Shown here piece by piece: positions 48,965 to 57,001 of a stretch of 64,000 nt of DNA (positions are counted from its first letter, which is position 1; the number at the start of each line of letters is the position of its first letter). Made by a program: the position numbers and the translations under genes. This stretch comes from Candidatus Borkfalkia faecavium (lineage in GTDB: Bacteria > Bacillota > Clostridia > Christensenellales > Borkfalkiaceae). Under the pieces are notes generated by a model. The model was not told where the DNA came from. It searched no databases and saw nothing but the letters and a program-made list of their open reading frames with translations. The stretch is from assembly GCA_019114755.1 (NCBI GenBank), contig DXEW01000020.1, positions 62,001 to 126,000 on the forward strand, written 5' to 3'.

Positions 48965-50635
48965 ATGAACCGAGCGGCTGTTTATCACATGCCGGGCTCG
49001 CAGTATTCGTTTGCATATGGCGAACAGGAACTGCGCATTCGCCTTCGCACGGCGAAGGACGACGTCGAACAGGTGACGCTGATCTACGCGGTCAAATACG
49101 AATGGCTGCAAGAGCGGAAGACCGTCGTCATGCAAAAGAGCTTTTCCGATGCGCTGTTCGATTACTATACGGCGGCGCTGTATGTACCGGATCCGCGCAT
49201 CGGCTACGTATTTTATCTCAAGAGCGGGCAGGAGGCCTATTATTATTCGGAAGAGGGGCTGACAGTCGATTACGATCACGAAAAGAGTTACTATAACTTT
49301 TTTCAGTATCCGTATATCAACAGTATCGACGTGCACCGCCCGGTCGATTGGTGCGATCGCGCCGTGTTCTACCAGATCTTTATCGACCGCTTTTGCATGG
49401 GCAATACGCATAAAGATACGGCGTATATAGACCGCCGCTGGGGGCAGATCCCCGACCCGAAGGGCTTTTACGGCGGAGACCTGCAGGGCATCATCCAAAA
49501 GCTGGGCTATCTGCAAGGTCTGGGCGTCACGGCGATCTATCTCACGCCGGTGTTCCGCTCGCCGAGCAATCACAAATACGACACCATCGATTATTACACG
49601 GTCGATGCAATGTTCGGCTCGAACGAAGACCTGCGCCGGCTCATGCAGGAAGCGCACGGGCGCGGTATCCGCGTCATTCTGGACGCCGTGTTTAACCACT
49701 GCAGCATGTATTGCCCGCAATTTCAGGATGTGATCGAACAGGGCAAAAACTCCCGCTATTTCGATTGGTTCATCATCCATGGCGAAAGGCCGGATGTGCA
49801 GCGGTGCAATTACGAGTGTTTTGCCGCCTGCAATTATATGCCGAAGTGGAATACCAACAATGTGCAGGTGCAGGATTATCTGCTGAACGTCGCGCTGTAT
49901 TGGATGCGCGAGTGCGGTATCGACGGATGGCGGCTGGACGTGGCAGACGAGGTTTCGCACGATTTTTGGCGGCGCTTCCGAAAGGAGGTCAAACGGATCT
50001 CTCCGCAGGCTATCCTCATCGGCGAAAGCTGGCACGACGCGAACGCCTGGCTGCGCGGAGATGAGTTTGACGGCATTATGAACTATTCCTTTACCAAGGC
50101 GTGTATCGACTTTTTTGCAAAGGGAACCCGCACGGCGCAGAGCTTCTGCGGCCGGCTCTCCGAGCTCCTCATGCGCAATACCGACCAAGTCGATCAGATG
50201 ATGCTCAACCTGTTAGACAGCCACGATACAGAGCGGTTTCTGACGCTCGTGGGCGAAGACAGGGCCAAACTTCGGTGCGCTTTGGCGGTGCTCTTCTTTT
50301 TTCCGGGCATGCCCTGCATTTGTTACGGCACGGAGATCGGCATGGTCGGCGAGTATGAGCCCGATTCCCGCCGCACCTTCGATTGGAACGAGGAACATTG
50401 GGACAGAGAATTGCAAGAGACCGTCCGCAAGCTGGCAAAACTCAGAAAAGAGAAGATGGGCAGCGGCGTAAAGCTGTATACGCAGGGCGATCTGTTTGTC
50501 ATCGAGCGCGGAGATTTGCGGCTTGCCGTCAATAATACCGGTCAGGCGTTGCGTTTGCAGGGAGAAACATGGTATACTATAGTTGCCGCACGTTCGTTTG
50601 CGGTGTTTGAGAGAGACAGGGAGGAAATGATATGA
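48965..50635 (+). CDS. GH13 enzyme of the neopullulanase/cyclomaltodextrinase type
   Basis: 556 residues, no signal peptide. An N-terminal CBM34-like sandwich (about 1-115) precedes the (beta/alpha)8 barrel. Conserved regions: DAVFNHC (I), GWRLDVADE with nucleophile Asp (II), LIGESWHD with acid/base Glu (III) and LLDSHDTER (IV). It should hydrolyse alpha-1,4 (and possibly alpha-1,6) linkages in imported maltodextrins or cyclodextrins. ATG 48965 sits 8 bases after AGGGGGTG; the GTG at 48956 in the ORF track lies inside that ribosome binding site. Overlaps the binding-protein gene by ATGA. Confidence 0.92.
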   Translation: MNRAAVYHMPGSQYSFAYGEQELRIRLRTAKDDVEQVTLIYAVKYEWLQERKTVVMQKSFSDALFDYYTAALYVPDPRIGYVFYLKSGQEAYYYSEEGLTVDYDHEKSYYNFFQYPYINSIDVHRPVDWCDRAVFYQIFIDRFCMGNTHKDTAYIDRRWGQIPDPKGFYGGDLQGIIQKLGYLQGLGVTAIYLTPVFRSPSNHKYDTIDYYTVDAMFGSNEDLRRLMQEAHGRGIRVILDAVFNHCSMYCPQFQDVIEQGKNSRYFDWFIIHGERPDVQRCNYECFAACNYMPKWNTNNVQVQDYLLNVALYWMRECGIDGWRLDVADEVSHDFWRRFRKEVKRISPQAILIGESWHDANAWLRGDEFDGIMNYSFTKACIDFFAKGTRTAQSFCGRLSELLMRNTDQVDQMMLNLLDSHDTERFLTLVGEDRAKLRCALAVLFFFPGMPCICYGTEIGMVGEYEPDSRRTFDWNEEHWDRELQETVRKLAKLRKEKMGSGVKLYTQGDLFVIERGDLRLAVNNTGQALRLQGETWYTIVAARSFAVFERDREEMI

Positions 50636-52101
50636 AGAAGATCAAGTTGCTCAGCATCTGCCTCGCCCTGCTGTTGGCGGGCGCTATGCTCGCCGGCTGC
50701 GGCGAACGCACCGGCGGCGGCACCTTTACTTATGAAGAACTCATGGCCAAGTTCGAGGGCGAGATCGAACAGAATGCTACCATCCGCGTCCTTGATAATC
50801 AAATGGCGATCGAAACGGGCCACCTGCAAGAGGTGCTCGATGCCTTCAACGAGGCGTACTCCGCCTATAACGTCAATGCTGTCGACGCCAATATGGATCA
50901 GTATGTCGATCTCGAGCAGAACGGCCCTGACGGGTACGGGCCGGACGTTCTCTATCAGGCCAACGACATGCTGATGCGCTATGCCGAGGGCGGGCACGTC
51001 CTGCCGCTGCCCACGGAAGAGCTGGACATTTCTCAGATCCCGAGTACGGTCATGGACGTATACCGGTTGGAAACGTACGGCATGGATCTGTATTACGGTA
51101 TGCCCGTCGCCCAGCAGTCCACCGTCCTGACCTATCGCAAAGATCTGCTGCCCGCAAACTGGCAGGAAGAGTGGGACGACAATGCAAATGGCGTCCCCGA
51201 TATGGTCGAGAACATGAACGACCTGTACGCATACAGTAAACAGGTCAAGGAAGAGTCGGGCGGCAGCAAATACGGCCTGTACATGTCGCTGGTCGATCAA
51301 TACTTCAACAGCGGCTACCTGCTCTCGTTCGGCGCCTACGTGTTCGGCGATTCGCACGACGATATCGGCCTGAATGCAGACGGCGCAGAAGTAGGGCTGC
51401 GGCTGTTCCGCGACCTTGCCGGCGTGCTCGGCTCCACCTGCATCTCGCAGAACGCGACCACGCAGGTGGCCGCCTATCTTACCAACGCGGCCGGCACTGC
51501 ATTCTGCACGATCGGCACGCCCGACTGGCTGACCACCTTCCAGGAAAATTTGGCAGCCACTTATGTGCGAGGCGGCATGTCGCAGCAAGAGGCGCAGCAG
51601 GCCGCGCAGGAAAATCTCGTGGTCGTCGATCCGCCCCGCCTGCCGAAGGACGGCGACATCACCGCAGAGCTCACCGACATGGAGGCAGAGACCTTCGAGC
51701 CGACCACCATGGGCGGCGTCAACGCCTTCGGCATCAGTTCCTATACCAAATACCCCAAGGCGAGCCTCGCGTTTGTGCAGTTCGTCAGCGAGTACGAAAA
51801 TCTGAAATGGCGCAGCGAGGCGCTCGGCGCGGTACCCGCCCGCACCGACCTCGCCGCAGAGCTGGGCGGCGTCTCCGAGATCCTCAGCGAACGCGTTTCG
51901 GGCGGGCTGGTCTACATGATGCCGTCCACGCGCGATACGCAGTACATCTGGGATCCGCTGTCCTCGCTGTTCAATGACGTGGCTACAGACAACACCACGC
52001 GCGCAGACCCCGTCTACACCACGGCAGATTCGCTCAAGGACGCGCTCGACAAATTGGTGGCAGATATTCGGTCGGCGATGGCTGTGGGCAACATTTCATA
52101 A
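50632..52101 (+). CDS. Maltodextrin ABC transporter substrate-binding lipoprotein
   Basis: 489 residues. Signal peptide MKKIKLLSICLALLLAG with lipobox AMLAGC, then a family 1 extracellular binding fold: IRVLDNQMAIETGHLQEVLDAFNEA, GPDVLYQANDML, MPVAQQSTVLTYRKDLLP, KYPKASLAFVQFVSE, GAVPARTDL. Location between a GH13 enzyme and MalF/MalG-type permeases supports maltose/maltodextrin as ligand. ATG overlaps the GH13 stop. The sequence after the stop carries an 8-G ribosome binding site for the next gene. Confidence 0.88.
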   Translation: MKKIKLLSICLALLLAGAMLAGCGERTGGGTFTYEELMAKFEGEIEQNATIRVLDNQMAIETGHLQEVLDAFNEAYSAYNVNAVDANMDQYVDLEQNGPDGYGPDVLYQANDMLMRYAEGGHVLPLPTEELDISQIPSTVMDVYRLETYGMDLYYGMPVAQQSTVLTYRKDLLPANWQEEWDDNANGVPDMVENMNDLYAYSKQVKEESGGSKYGLYMSLVDQYFNSGYLLSFGAYVFGDSHDDIGLNADGAEVGLRLFRDLAGVLGSTCISQNATTQVAAYLTNAAGTAFCTIGTPDWLTTFQENLAATYVRGGMSQQEAQQAAQENLVVVDPPRLPKDGDITAELTDMEAETFEPTTMGGVNAFGISSYTKYPKASLAFVQFVSEYENLKWRSEALGAVPARTDLAAELGGVSEILSERVSGGLVYMMPSTRDTQYIWDPLSSLFNDVATDNTTRADPVYTTADSLKDALDKLVADIRSAMAVGNIS

Positions 52102-52116
52102 AGGGGGGGGATAGCC

Positions 52117-53448
52117 ATGGCGGAAGCTATGCAGAAGGCGCCGAAAGGCAGTGGCGCGTTTGCGCCGTATCAGGTAAAACTCAGCTGCGCCTTCATGGGG
52201 CTGGGCCAGTTGTTTTGCCGGCAGTATACCAAAGGGGCGCTGCTGGCGCTGCTTGAGGTAGGGTTTATCCTCTTTATGGCCTTTGCGGGTGCAGAGAATA
52301 TCGTCGGGCTGATTACCCTCGGCACCACGGAGGGCGTGCCCATCATGGGTATTGCAGGGGACAACTCCGTGTCCATGCTCGCCTGGGGCATCACCACCGT
52401 CTTCCTCATCCTGCTGTTCGCGCTCGCCTATTATGCGAACATCAAAGACGTCATTTACACCGCCCGTGAACTGCGCAAGGGAAACCCGCCTAAGAGCTTT
52501 TTTGAAAGCTGCAAGGAGCTCATCAACGGCAAATTCTATTTTCTCACGCTCACGCTGCCGCTGGTGTTCGTCTGTATCTTCAACATCATGCCCATCGTAT
52601 TCACGGCGCTCGTCGCCTTTACCGATTACGGCGGCGAGATCGTCCCGCCCAGGCTGGTCAGCTGGACGGGCCTGCAGAGCTTCAAGGTCATCTTCACGAT
52701 GAGCGAATACATCGGCACGATGGGCAAGATCCTCGCCTGGAATATCCTTTGGGCGTTTGGCTCTACATTCCTCGTCTATTTCGGCGGATTGGGACTCGCA
52801 TTGCTGTACAACTCCAAGTGCCTGAAGGGCAAGCGCTTTTGGCGCATTTTTCCCATGTTTGCCTATGCGATCCCCAGCTTTATCACACTCACAGGCTTCT
52901 ATTTCATGTTCTGCGACAGCGGTCCCATCGTGGGCATGCTCAAAGATTGGGGCTGGGTTTCCGAAAATTTTACCATCATTTCCTACGATTCGCGCTGGTC
53001 ACTGCGTCTCTTGGGCTTTTTCTGCTGTGCGTGGGTGGGTATCCCCTCCGTCATGTTTTTGGCGACCGGCATCCTCTCCAATACGAGCATCGATATGTAT
53101 GAGGCAGCGCGGCTTGACGGCGCCAACGGATTGCAGCAGTTTGTCTACCTGACGCTCCCGTTCGTGCTCTTTGCCACCACGCCCGTCATCATCAGCACCT
53201 TTATCAACCAGTTCAACAATTTCAGTATCTTTTACTTTTTGCGGCCGGAAACGGTCTATGCACCCGGCTATTTCAATGCCAACAGTTCTGACCTTCTCAT
53301 CAACTGGATGTACAACCTCACGGTAGAAAACGGCCTGTATTCGCTCGGCTCCGCGCTCAGCCTCATCCTGTTTGCGTTTATGGCTGTCTTCTCGCTCGTG
53401 GCGTACGTCACGTCGCCAGCCTACAAAAAGGAGGATACATACAGATGA
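52117..53448 (+). CDS. MalF-type ABC permease
   Basis: 443 residues with about eight membrane helices. The conserved cytoplasmic EAA loop (EAARLDGANGLQQFVYLTLP) contacts the ATPase. A large N-terminal extension with two to three extra helices (FIFLM-type segments at 40-60 and 90-110) is typical of MalF. The start is preceded by an unusual run of eight G residues (52103-52110) as the ribosome binding site. Overlaps malG-type gene by ATGA. Confidence 0.92.
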   Translation: MAEAMQKAPKGSGAFAPYQVKLSCAFMGLGQLFCRQYTKGALLALLEVGFILFMAFAGAENIVGLITLGTTEGVPIMGIAGDNSVSMLAWGITTVFLILLFALAYYANIKDVIYTARELRKGNPPKSFFESCKELINGKFYFLTLTLPLVFVCIFNIMPIVFTALVAFTDYGGEIVPPRLVSWTGLQSFKVIFTMSEYIGTMGKILAWNILWAFGSTFLVYFGGLGLALLYNSKCLKGKRFWRIFPMFAYAIPSFITLTGFYFMFCDSGPIVGMLKDWGWVSENFTIISYDSRWSLRLLGFFCCAWVGIPSVMFLATGILSNTSIDMYEAARLDGANGLQQFVYLTLPFVLFATTPVIISTFINQFNNFSIFYFLRPETVYAPGYFNANSSDLLINWMYNLTVENGLYSLGSALSLILFAFMAVFSLVAYVTSPAYKKEDTYR

Positions 53449-54296
53449 CAAATGGCAAAAAACTGCGCCTCCGTCCCGCGGCGGGCATCAAAACGGCGCT
53501 CATCTATCTGTTGGTCATCCTCGTCAGTTTCATTTTTGCCTTTCCGTGCATCTGGCTGGTCTTATCCGCCTTCAATGCGGAGGGCGACCTGCTGACGCTG
53601 GAGGGCTTCTTCCCGGAGGTCTACAGCTTCGATACCTTTCGCCGCCTGTTCACCGAGATCAATAAGTACGATTATCCCCGCTGGTTCGGCAATACCCTGT
53701 TTGTCGCGGCGATCAGCTGCGTCATCTCCACGATGCTCGTCATTGCGGTCGCCTATACCATGTCGCGCTACCGCTTCAAGAGCCGCAAGGCGATGATGAA
53801 GGCCACGCTCATCCTCGGCATTTTCCCGAACTTCATGAACATGACGGCACTGTTCGTCATCATGACGCAGCTGCACCTCATCAATAATCTGTGGGGACTG
53901 ATCCTGCTCTACAGCAGCGGCTCTACGATGGGCTTTCTGGTACAGAAGGGGTTCTTCGATACCATTCCCGGTTCCATCTACGATGCCGCCATCTTAGACG
54001 GCGCCTCCGATCTGCGCGTATTCGTGTCGATCACGCTCCCGCTTTCCAAGCCGATGATCGTCTATACCGCGCTCACTTCCTTCGTATGGCCATGGGCGGA
54101 CTTCATGCTGCCGAGCATGCTGCTCGTCGATAAATCTTCCTGGACGGTGGCGGTCGGCCTCAATTCGCTGGACGACAGCGAGTTCTCTATCTTTGCGGCA
54201 GGCTCCCTGTTCGTCGCCGTGCCCATCGTCGCGCTGTATATCGCGCTGTCCAAATACCTTATCCAGGGCGGCGCCGCCGGCGCGGTAAAAGAATAA
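53445..54296 (+). CDS. MalG-type ABC permease
   Basis: 283 residues, six membrane helices, EAA loop DAAILDGASDLRVFVSITLP. Forms the heteromeric channel with the MalF-type protein. No ATPase gene follows; as in many Bacillota, a shared MsmX/MsmK-type ATPase coded elsewhere probably energises the importer. GGAGG ribosome binding site. Confidence 0.93.
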   Translation: MTNGKKLRLRPAAGIKTALIYLLVILVSFIFAFPCIWLVLSAFNAEGDLLTLEGFFPEVYSFDTFRRLFTEINKYDYPRWFGNTLFVAAISCVISTMLVIAVAYTMSRYRFKSRKAMMKATLILGIFPNFMNMTALFVIMTQLHLINNLWGLILLYSSGSTMGFLVQKGFFDTIPGSIYDAAILDGASDLRVFVSITLPLSKPMIVYTALTSFVWPWADFMLPSMLLVDKSSWTVAVGLNSLDDSEFSIFAAGSLFVAVPIVALYIALSKYLIQGGAAGAVKE

Positions 54297-54300
54297 AAAA

Positions 54301-54530
54301 TCATATGCGGCGGCAGCGATCACGGGCGAGGCGGAGGCGCGCGAGCTCGCCGACCAGGCGCTGATGGCGCTCATCGATGACATTGAAGACGGCACGACCA
54401 CCGTCGCCAAGGCGGAGGTGGCAGAGACGGCAATTTCCGTCCCGACGCCGCATCCGGCAGGGCGGGGTATCAGGTGCTGGCGATAGAGAGCGTGACCTCC
54501 TTTACCGACGTGGTGCAGGCGATCGCCTGA
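54301..54530 (+). pseudogene. Remnant of an unidentified gene after malG
   Basis: In one frame 54301-54490 reads ITGEAEARELADQALMALID ... KAEVAETAISVPT; a shifted frame continues YQVLAIESVTSFTDVVQAIA and stops at TGA 54530. No start codon or ribosome binding site. The two frames look like one C-terminal coding segment interrupted by a frameshift. The family is not recognised. Confidence 0.4.
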
Positions 54531-54603
54531 TCGTTTTGGGGAAGGGCGAGGATAGCGGTCCCCGCTTTATGCCCCGCGGAAAATTGTATCTTTACGCTCA
54601 ACG

Positions 54604-54633
54604 AAAGGCAGGCCCGTTCGGGCTTGCCTTTTT
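54604..54633 (+). terminator. Terminator of the maltodextrin operon
   Basis: AAAGGCAGGCCCG-TT-CGGGCTTGCCTTTTT, 13-pair stem with one G-U. Confidence 0.85.
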
Positions 54634-54738
54634 GCGTATCGTTTTGGCGCCGCCGGCAGCGGCAAGCAAGCCCGTATCGCTGCAATGCCGGAAGGTATAA
54701 CTGGAAAGAAGAGCCCCGAACAGAGACAAACAGAGCGG

Positions 54739-54789
54739 CAGCCCGCCGCGGAAGCGCAGAGAAGCGTTCCGCGGCGGGCTGAATTTTTT
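54739..54789 (+). terminator. Second, very strong terminator before the capsule locus
   Basis: CAGCCCGCCGCGGAA / TTCCGCGGCGGGCTG with a 13-base loop, followed by AATTTTTTTT. Insulates the capsule genes from readthrough. Confidence 0.88.
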
Positions 54790-54794
54790 TTGAA

Positions 54795-54921
54795 AAAGTA
54801 CACTTTTTCAGAAAAGCGGACAGAGGCCGTTTTCCGACACAAAGCGACATAAAGTTACCCTTTTATTCTAACAAATATGACGATTCCTGTCAATAGAATG
54901 GCGTCCAAAAAAGTGTACTTT
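54795..54921. repeat. Inverted repeat enclosing a leftward promoter (candidate invertible switch)
   Basis: AAAGTACACTTTTT at 54795-54808 and its exact reverse complement AAAAAGTGTACTTT at 54908-54921, separated by 99 bases. The only near-consensus promoter in the region lies inside and reads leftward, away from the capsule operon. See findings. Confidence 0.65.
54865..54893 (-). promoter_or_regulatory. Leftward promoter inside the inverted repeat
   Basis: Minus strand TTGACA (complement of 54888-54893), 17-base spacer, TAGAAT (complement of 54865-54870). No gene on the minus strand downstream; inversion of 54795-54921 would place it 84 bases before the recombinase-like gene, in the correct direction. 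Confidence 0.75.
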
Positions 54922-54941
54922 ATTGGAGAGAAAACGGGTGA

Positions 54942-55553
54942 GTGAGCAGTAACAAAAGGAAGGGTAAAGGAGTGCCGGTATACGGATATGCGCGAGCGCA
55001 GGCGGGGAAGAGCCTGAAAAGACAGGTCATGGCGCTGTCGGAACGGGTAGAGCGGGAAAATATCGTCACGGACGCGGGCGATACAGCCGGCTTGGCCGCA
55101 TTGAAAGAGAAGCTGCAAGCGGGCGATCTGCTGGTGGTCAAGTCGTTGGATCAGCTCGGCAATAACTACGAGGTGATCCTGCGCGAGTGGAGGCAGATCG
55201 CGGAAGTGATCGGAGCGGATATATTGGTGCAGGATCTGCCGCTGATAGATACGCGGAAGGAGCGGGAAGGGATCCCCGTGAGCGGGATCGTGCAGCAGAT
55301 CCTGGGTTTTGCGGCGGAGCGCGACAAAGAGCGCACGACGCTGCAAGCGCAGGGTATCCGCAAGGCGAAGGAGCGCGGGGTGCGGTTCGGCCGCCCGCGG
55401 GTGGAGTATACGGAAGAGTTCATCGCGGCGGCGGAGGCGTTCCGCAAAAAGCAGATCACGCTGCGGCAGGCGTTGGAGCGCACGGGCATCAAAAAATCGT
55501 CCTTCTACTACCACCTGAAGCGCCTGGCGGAACTGGGACTGATTTCGGCGTAA
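54942..55553 (+). CDS. Serine-recombinase homologue without catalytic residues, first gene of capsule locus
   Basis: 203 residues from GTG 54942; GTG 54972 (AGGAAGG 7 bases before it) is an equally good start. Resolvase-like N-terminal fold ([60 protein letters not shown]) and a C-terminal HTH ([24 protein letters not shown]). Active members have YxRVS with the nucleophilic Ser; here it is YARAQ. The Arg residues of DRLGR are also lost (DQLGN), and the Arg after DxxSG is missing. The protein can probably bind DNA and dimerise but not cut. A regulatory role for the capsule operon is inferred. The UDP-sugar dehydrogenase follows after 32 bases. Confidence 0.82.
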   Translation: MSSNKRKGKGVPVYGYARAQAGKSLKRQVMALSERVERENIVTDAGDTAGLAALKEKLQAGDLLVVKSLDQLGNNYEVILREWRQIAEVIGADILVQDLPLIDTRKEREGIPVSGIVQQILGFAAERDKERTTLQAQGIRKAKERGVRFGRPRVEYTEEFIAAAEAFRKKQITLRQALERTGIKKSSFYYHLKRLAELGLISA

Positions 55554-55585
55554 AACATATAGGAAAAAACAGAGGAGGCAAAGAT

Positions 55586-56788
55586 ATGAAAATAGCAGTG
55601 GCAGGGATCGGATATGTGGGGCTATCCAATGCGATCTTGCTGGCACAACGTCACAGCGTGACGGCGGTCGATATTGCGGAGTCGCGCGTGGAGCAGATCA
55701 ATCGGCGCGAATCGCCGCTGGTCGACAAAGAGATCGAGGAATATCTGCGCGATAAACCGCTCGATTTGCAGGCGACGACGGACGGCGCCAAAGCCTATCA
55801 AGAGGCGGAGTATATCATCATCGCCACGCCGACCAACTATGATGCCGAAAGCGGCCGCTTCGATACCACTTCGGTAGAAGATATTTTTGAAAAGGCGATC
55901 GCCGCCGGAACGAAGGGCTGCTTCGTGATCAAGTCGACCGTGCCGGTCGGCTATACGGAGAGCATGAGGCAGAGATATCCGGAGGAAAAGATACTCTTTT
56001 CGCCGGAATTTTTACGGGAGGGGAAGGCGTTGTACGATAACCTGTATCCGTCTCGCATCGTTGTGGGGACGAACCTGAAAGAAGAGGCATTGACGGAGAG
56101 GGCATGGACATTTGCACAGCTGCTTGCAGAAGGCGCCGTCAAGCAGCAGATCCCCAAGCTCGTCATAAACTCGACGGAGGCGGAGGCGATCAAGCTGTTT
56201 GCGAATACCTATCTGGCGCTGCGGGTATCGTATTTTAACGAACTGGATACATATGCCGAATTGCACGGATTGGATACGAAGTCGATCATCGACGGCGTAT
56301 GTCTGGATCCGCGCATCGGGGAGGGGTACAATAACCCTTCGTTCGGGTACGGCGGGTATTGTCTGCCCAAAGATACCAAGCAGCTATTGGCAAACTATAA
56401 AGATGTGCCGGAGAATTTGATAGAAGCGATCGTGGCGTCAAACCGCACGAGAAAAGACTTTATCGCGAAGCAGATCATGAAGCAGGCGGGGTATCCGGAT
56501 AAAAAGGAGATCACGGTGGGAGTGTATCGCCTGACGATGAAAAAGAATTCAGATAACTTCCGGCAGAGCGCGATACAGGGAGTAATGAAGAGGCTGGAGC
56601 GGTACGGGGCGAAGATCATTATCTACGAGCCTGCAGCAAAGACGCGCGAACATTACGGTCATGCGATCACGAAAGATCTGGAAGAGTTCAAAAAAGAGAG
56701 CGACATCATAGTCGCCAACAGAGTATCGGCAGATTTGAAAGACATAAAAGACAAAGTCTATACGAGAGACTTATTCGGTAGAGATTGA
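55586..56788 (+). CDS. ugd: UDP-glucose 6-dehydrogenase
   Basis: 400 residues, cytoplasmic. Makes UDP-glucuronate from UDP-glucose with two NAD, supplying uronic acid for the capsule. Motifs: [10 protein letters not shown] (NAD site), [50 protein letters not shown], and [11 protein letters not shown] with the catalytic Cys. The C-terminal UDP-binding domain ends in [19 protein letters not shown] and [17 protein letters not shown] ribosome binding site. Last gene with host-like composition; from 56.8 kb the locus turns AT-rich. Confidence 0.95.
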   Translation: MKIAVAGIGYVGLSNAILLAQRHSVTAVDIAESRVEQINRRESPLVDKEIEEYLRDKPLDLQATTDGAKAYQEAEYIIIATPTNYDAESGRFDTTSVEDIFEKAIAAGTKGCFVIKSTVPVGYTESMRQRYPEEKILFSPEFLREGKALYDNLYPSRIVVGTNLKEEALTERAWTFAQLLAEGAVKQQIPKLVINSTEAEAIKLFANTYLALRVSYFNELDTYAELHGLDTKSIIDGVCLDPRIGEGYNNPSFGYGGYCLPKDTKQLLANYKDVPENLIEAIVASNRTRKDFIAKQIMKQAGYPDKKEITVGVYRLTMKKNSDNFRQSAIQGVMKRLERYGAKIIIYEPAAKTREHYGHAITKDLEEFKKESDIIVANRVSADLKDIKDKVYTRDLFGRD

Positions 56789-56803
56789 GGAGATGGGGGT
56801 AGA

Positions 56804-56905
56804 ATGAATAAAAAAGCACTTATAAAAAAAGTAAAAGATTCTTATCTAATAGGGCTATCAGATAATACGGGTGGGATTAATTCCTATGTGTCACTTGATG
56901 TGTAA
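56804..56905 (+). pseudogene. 33-codon ORF, probable gene remnant
   Basis: ATG 56804 after GAGGAGATGGGGG encodes MNKKALIKKVKDSYL...INSYVSLDV and stops at TAA. AT-rich like the downstream genes. The frame after the stop (56906-57001) is interrupted repeatedly. Probably the start of a transferase-type gene that was cut at the recombination junction between conserved and variable capsule DNA. Confidence 0.35.
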
Positions 56906-57001
56906 AGAAGAAGGCTTGTTTAACGAAATTGAATCAATTATTAAGTCTCAATGCACCAGCATGCCTTGAAATAGGAAATAAAAATTTTACGAGGGAAAAT
57001 T

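Noticed and set aside
47351-50188. 945-codon minus-strand ORF across two maltodextrin genes
   Set aside because: Spans two real genes and their intergenic hairpin on the other strand; no coding signature of its own.
54470-54850. 126-codon minus-strand ORF downstream of the leftward promoter at 54865
   Set aside because: Runs through two terminator stems and shows no ribosome binding site or protein-like pattern; considered because it would give the leftward promoter a target, but not convincing.
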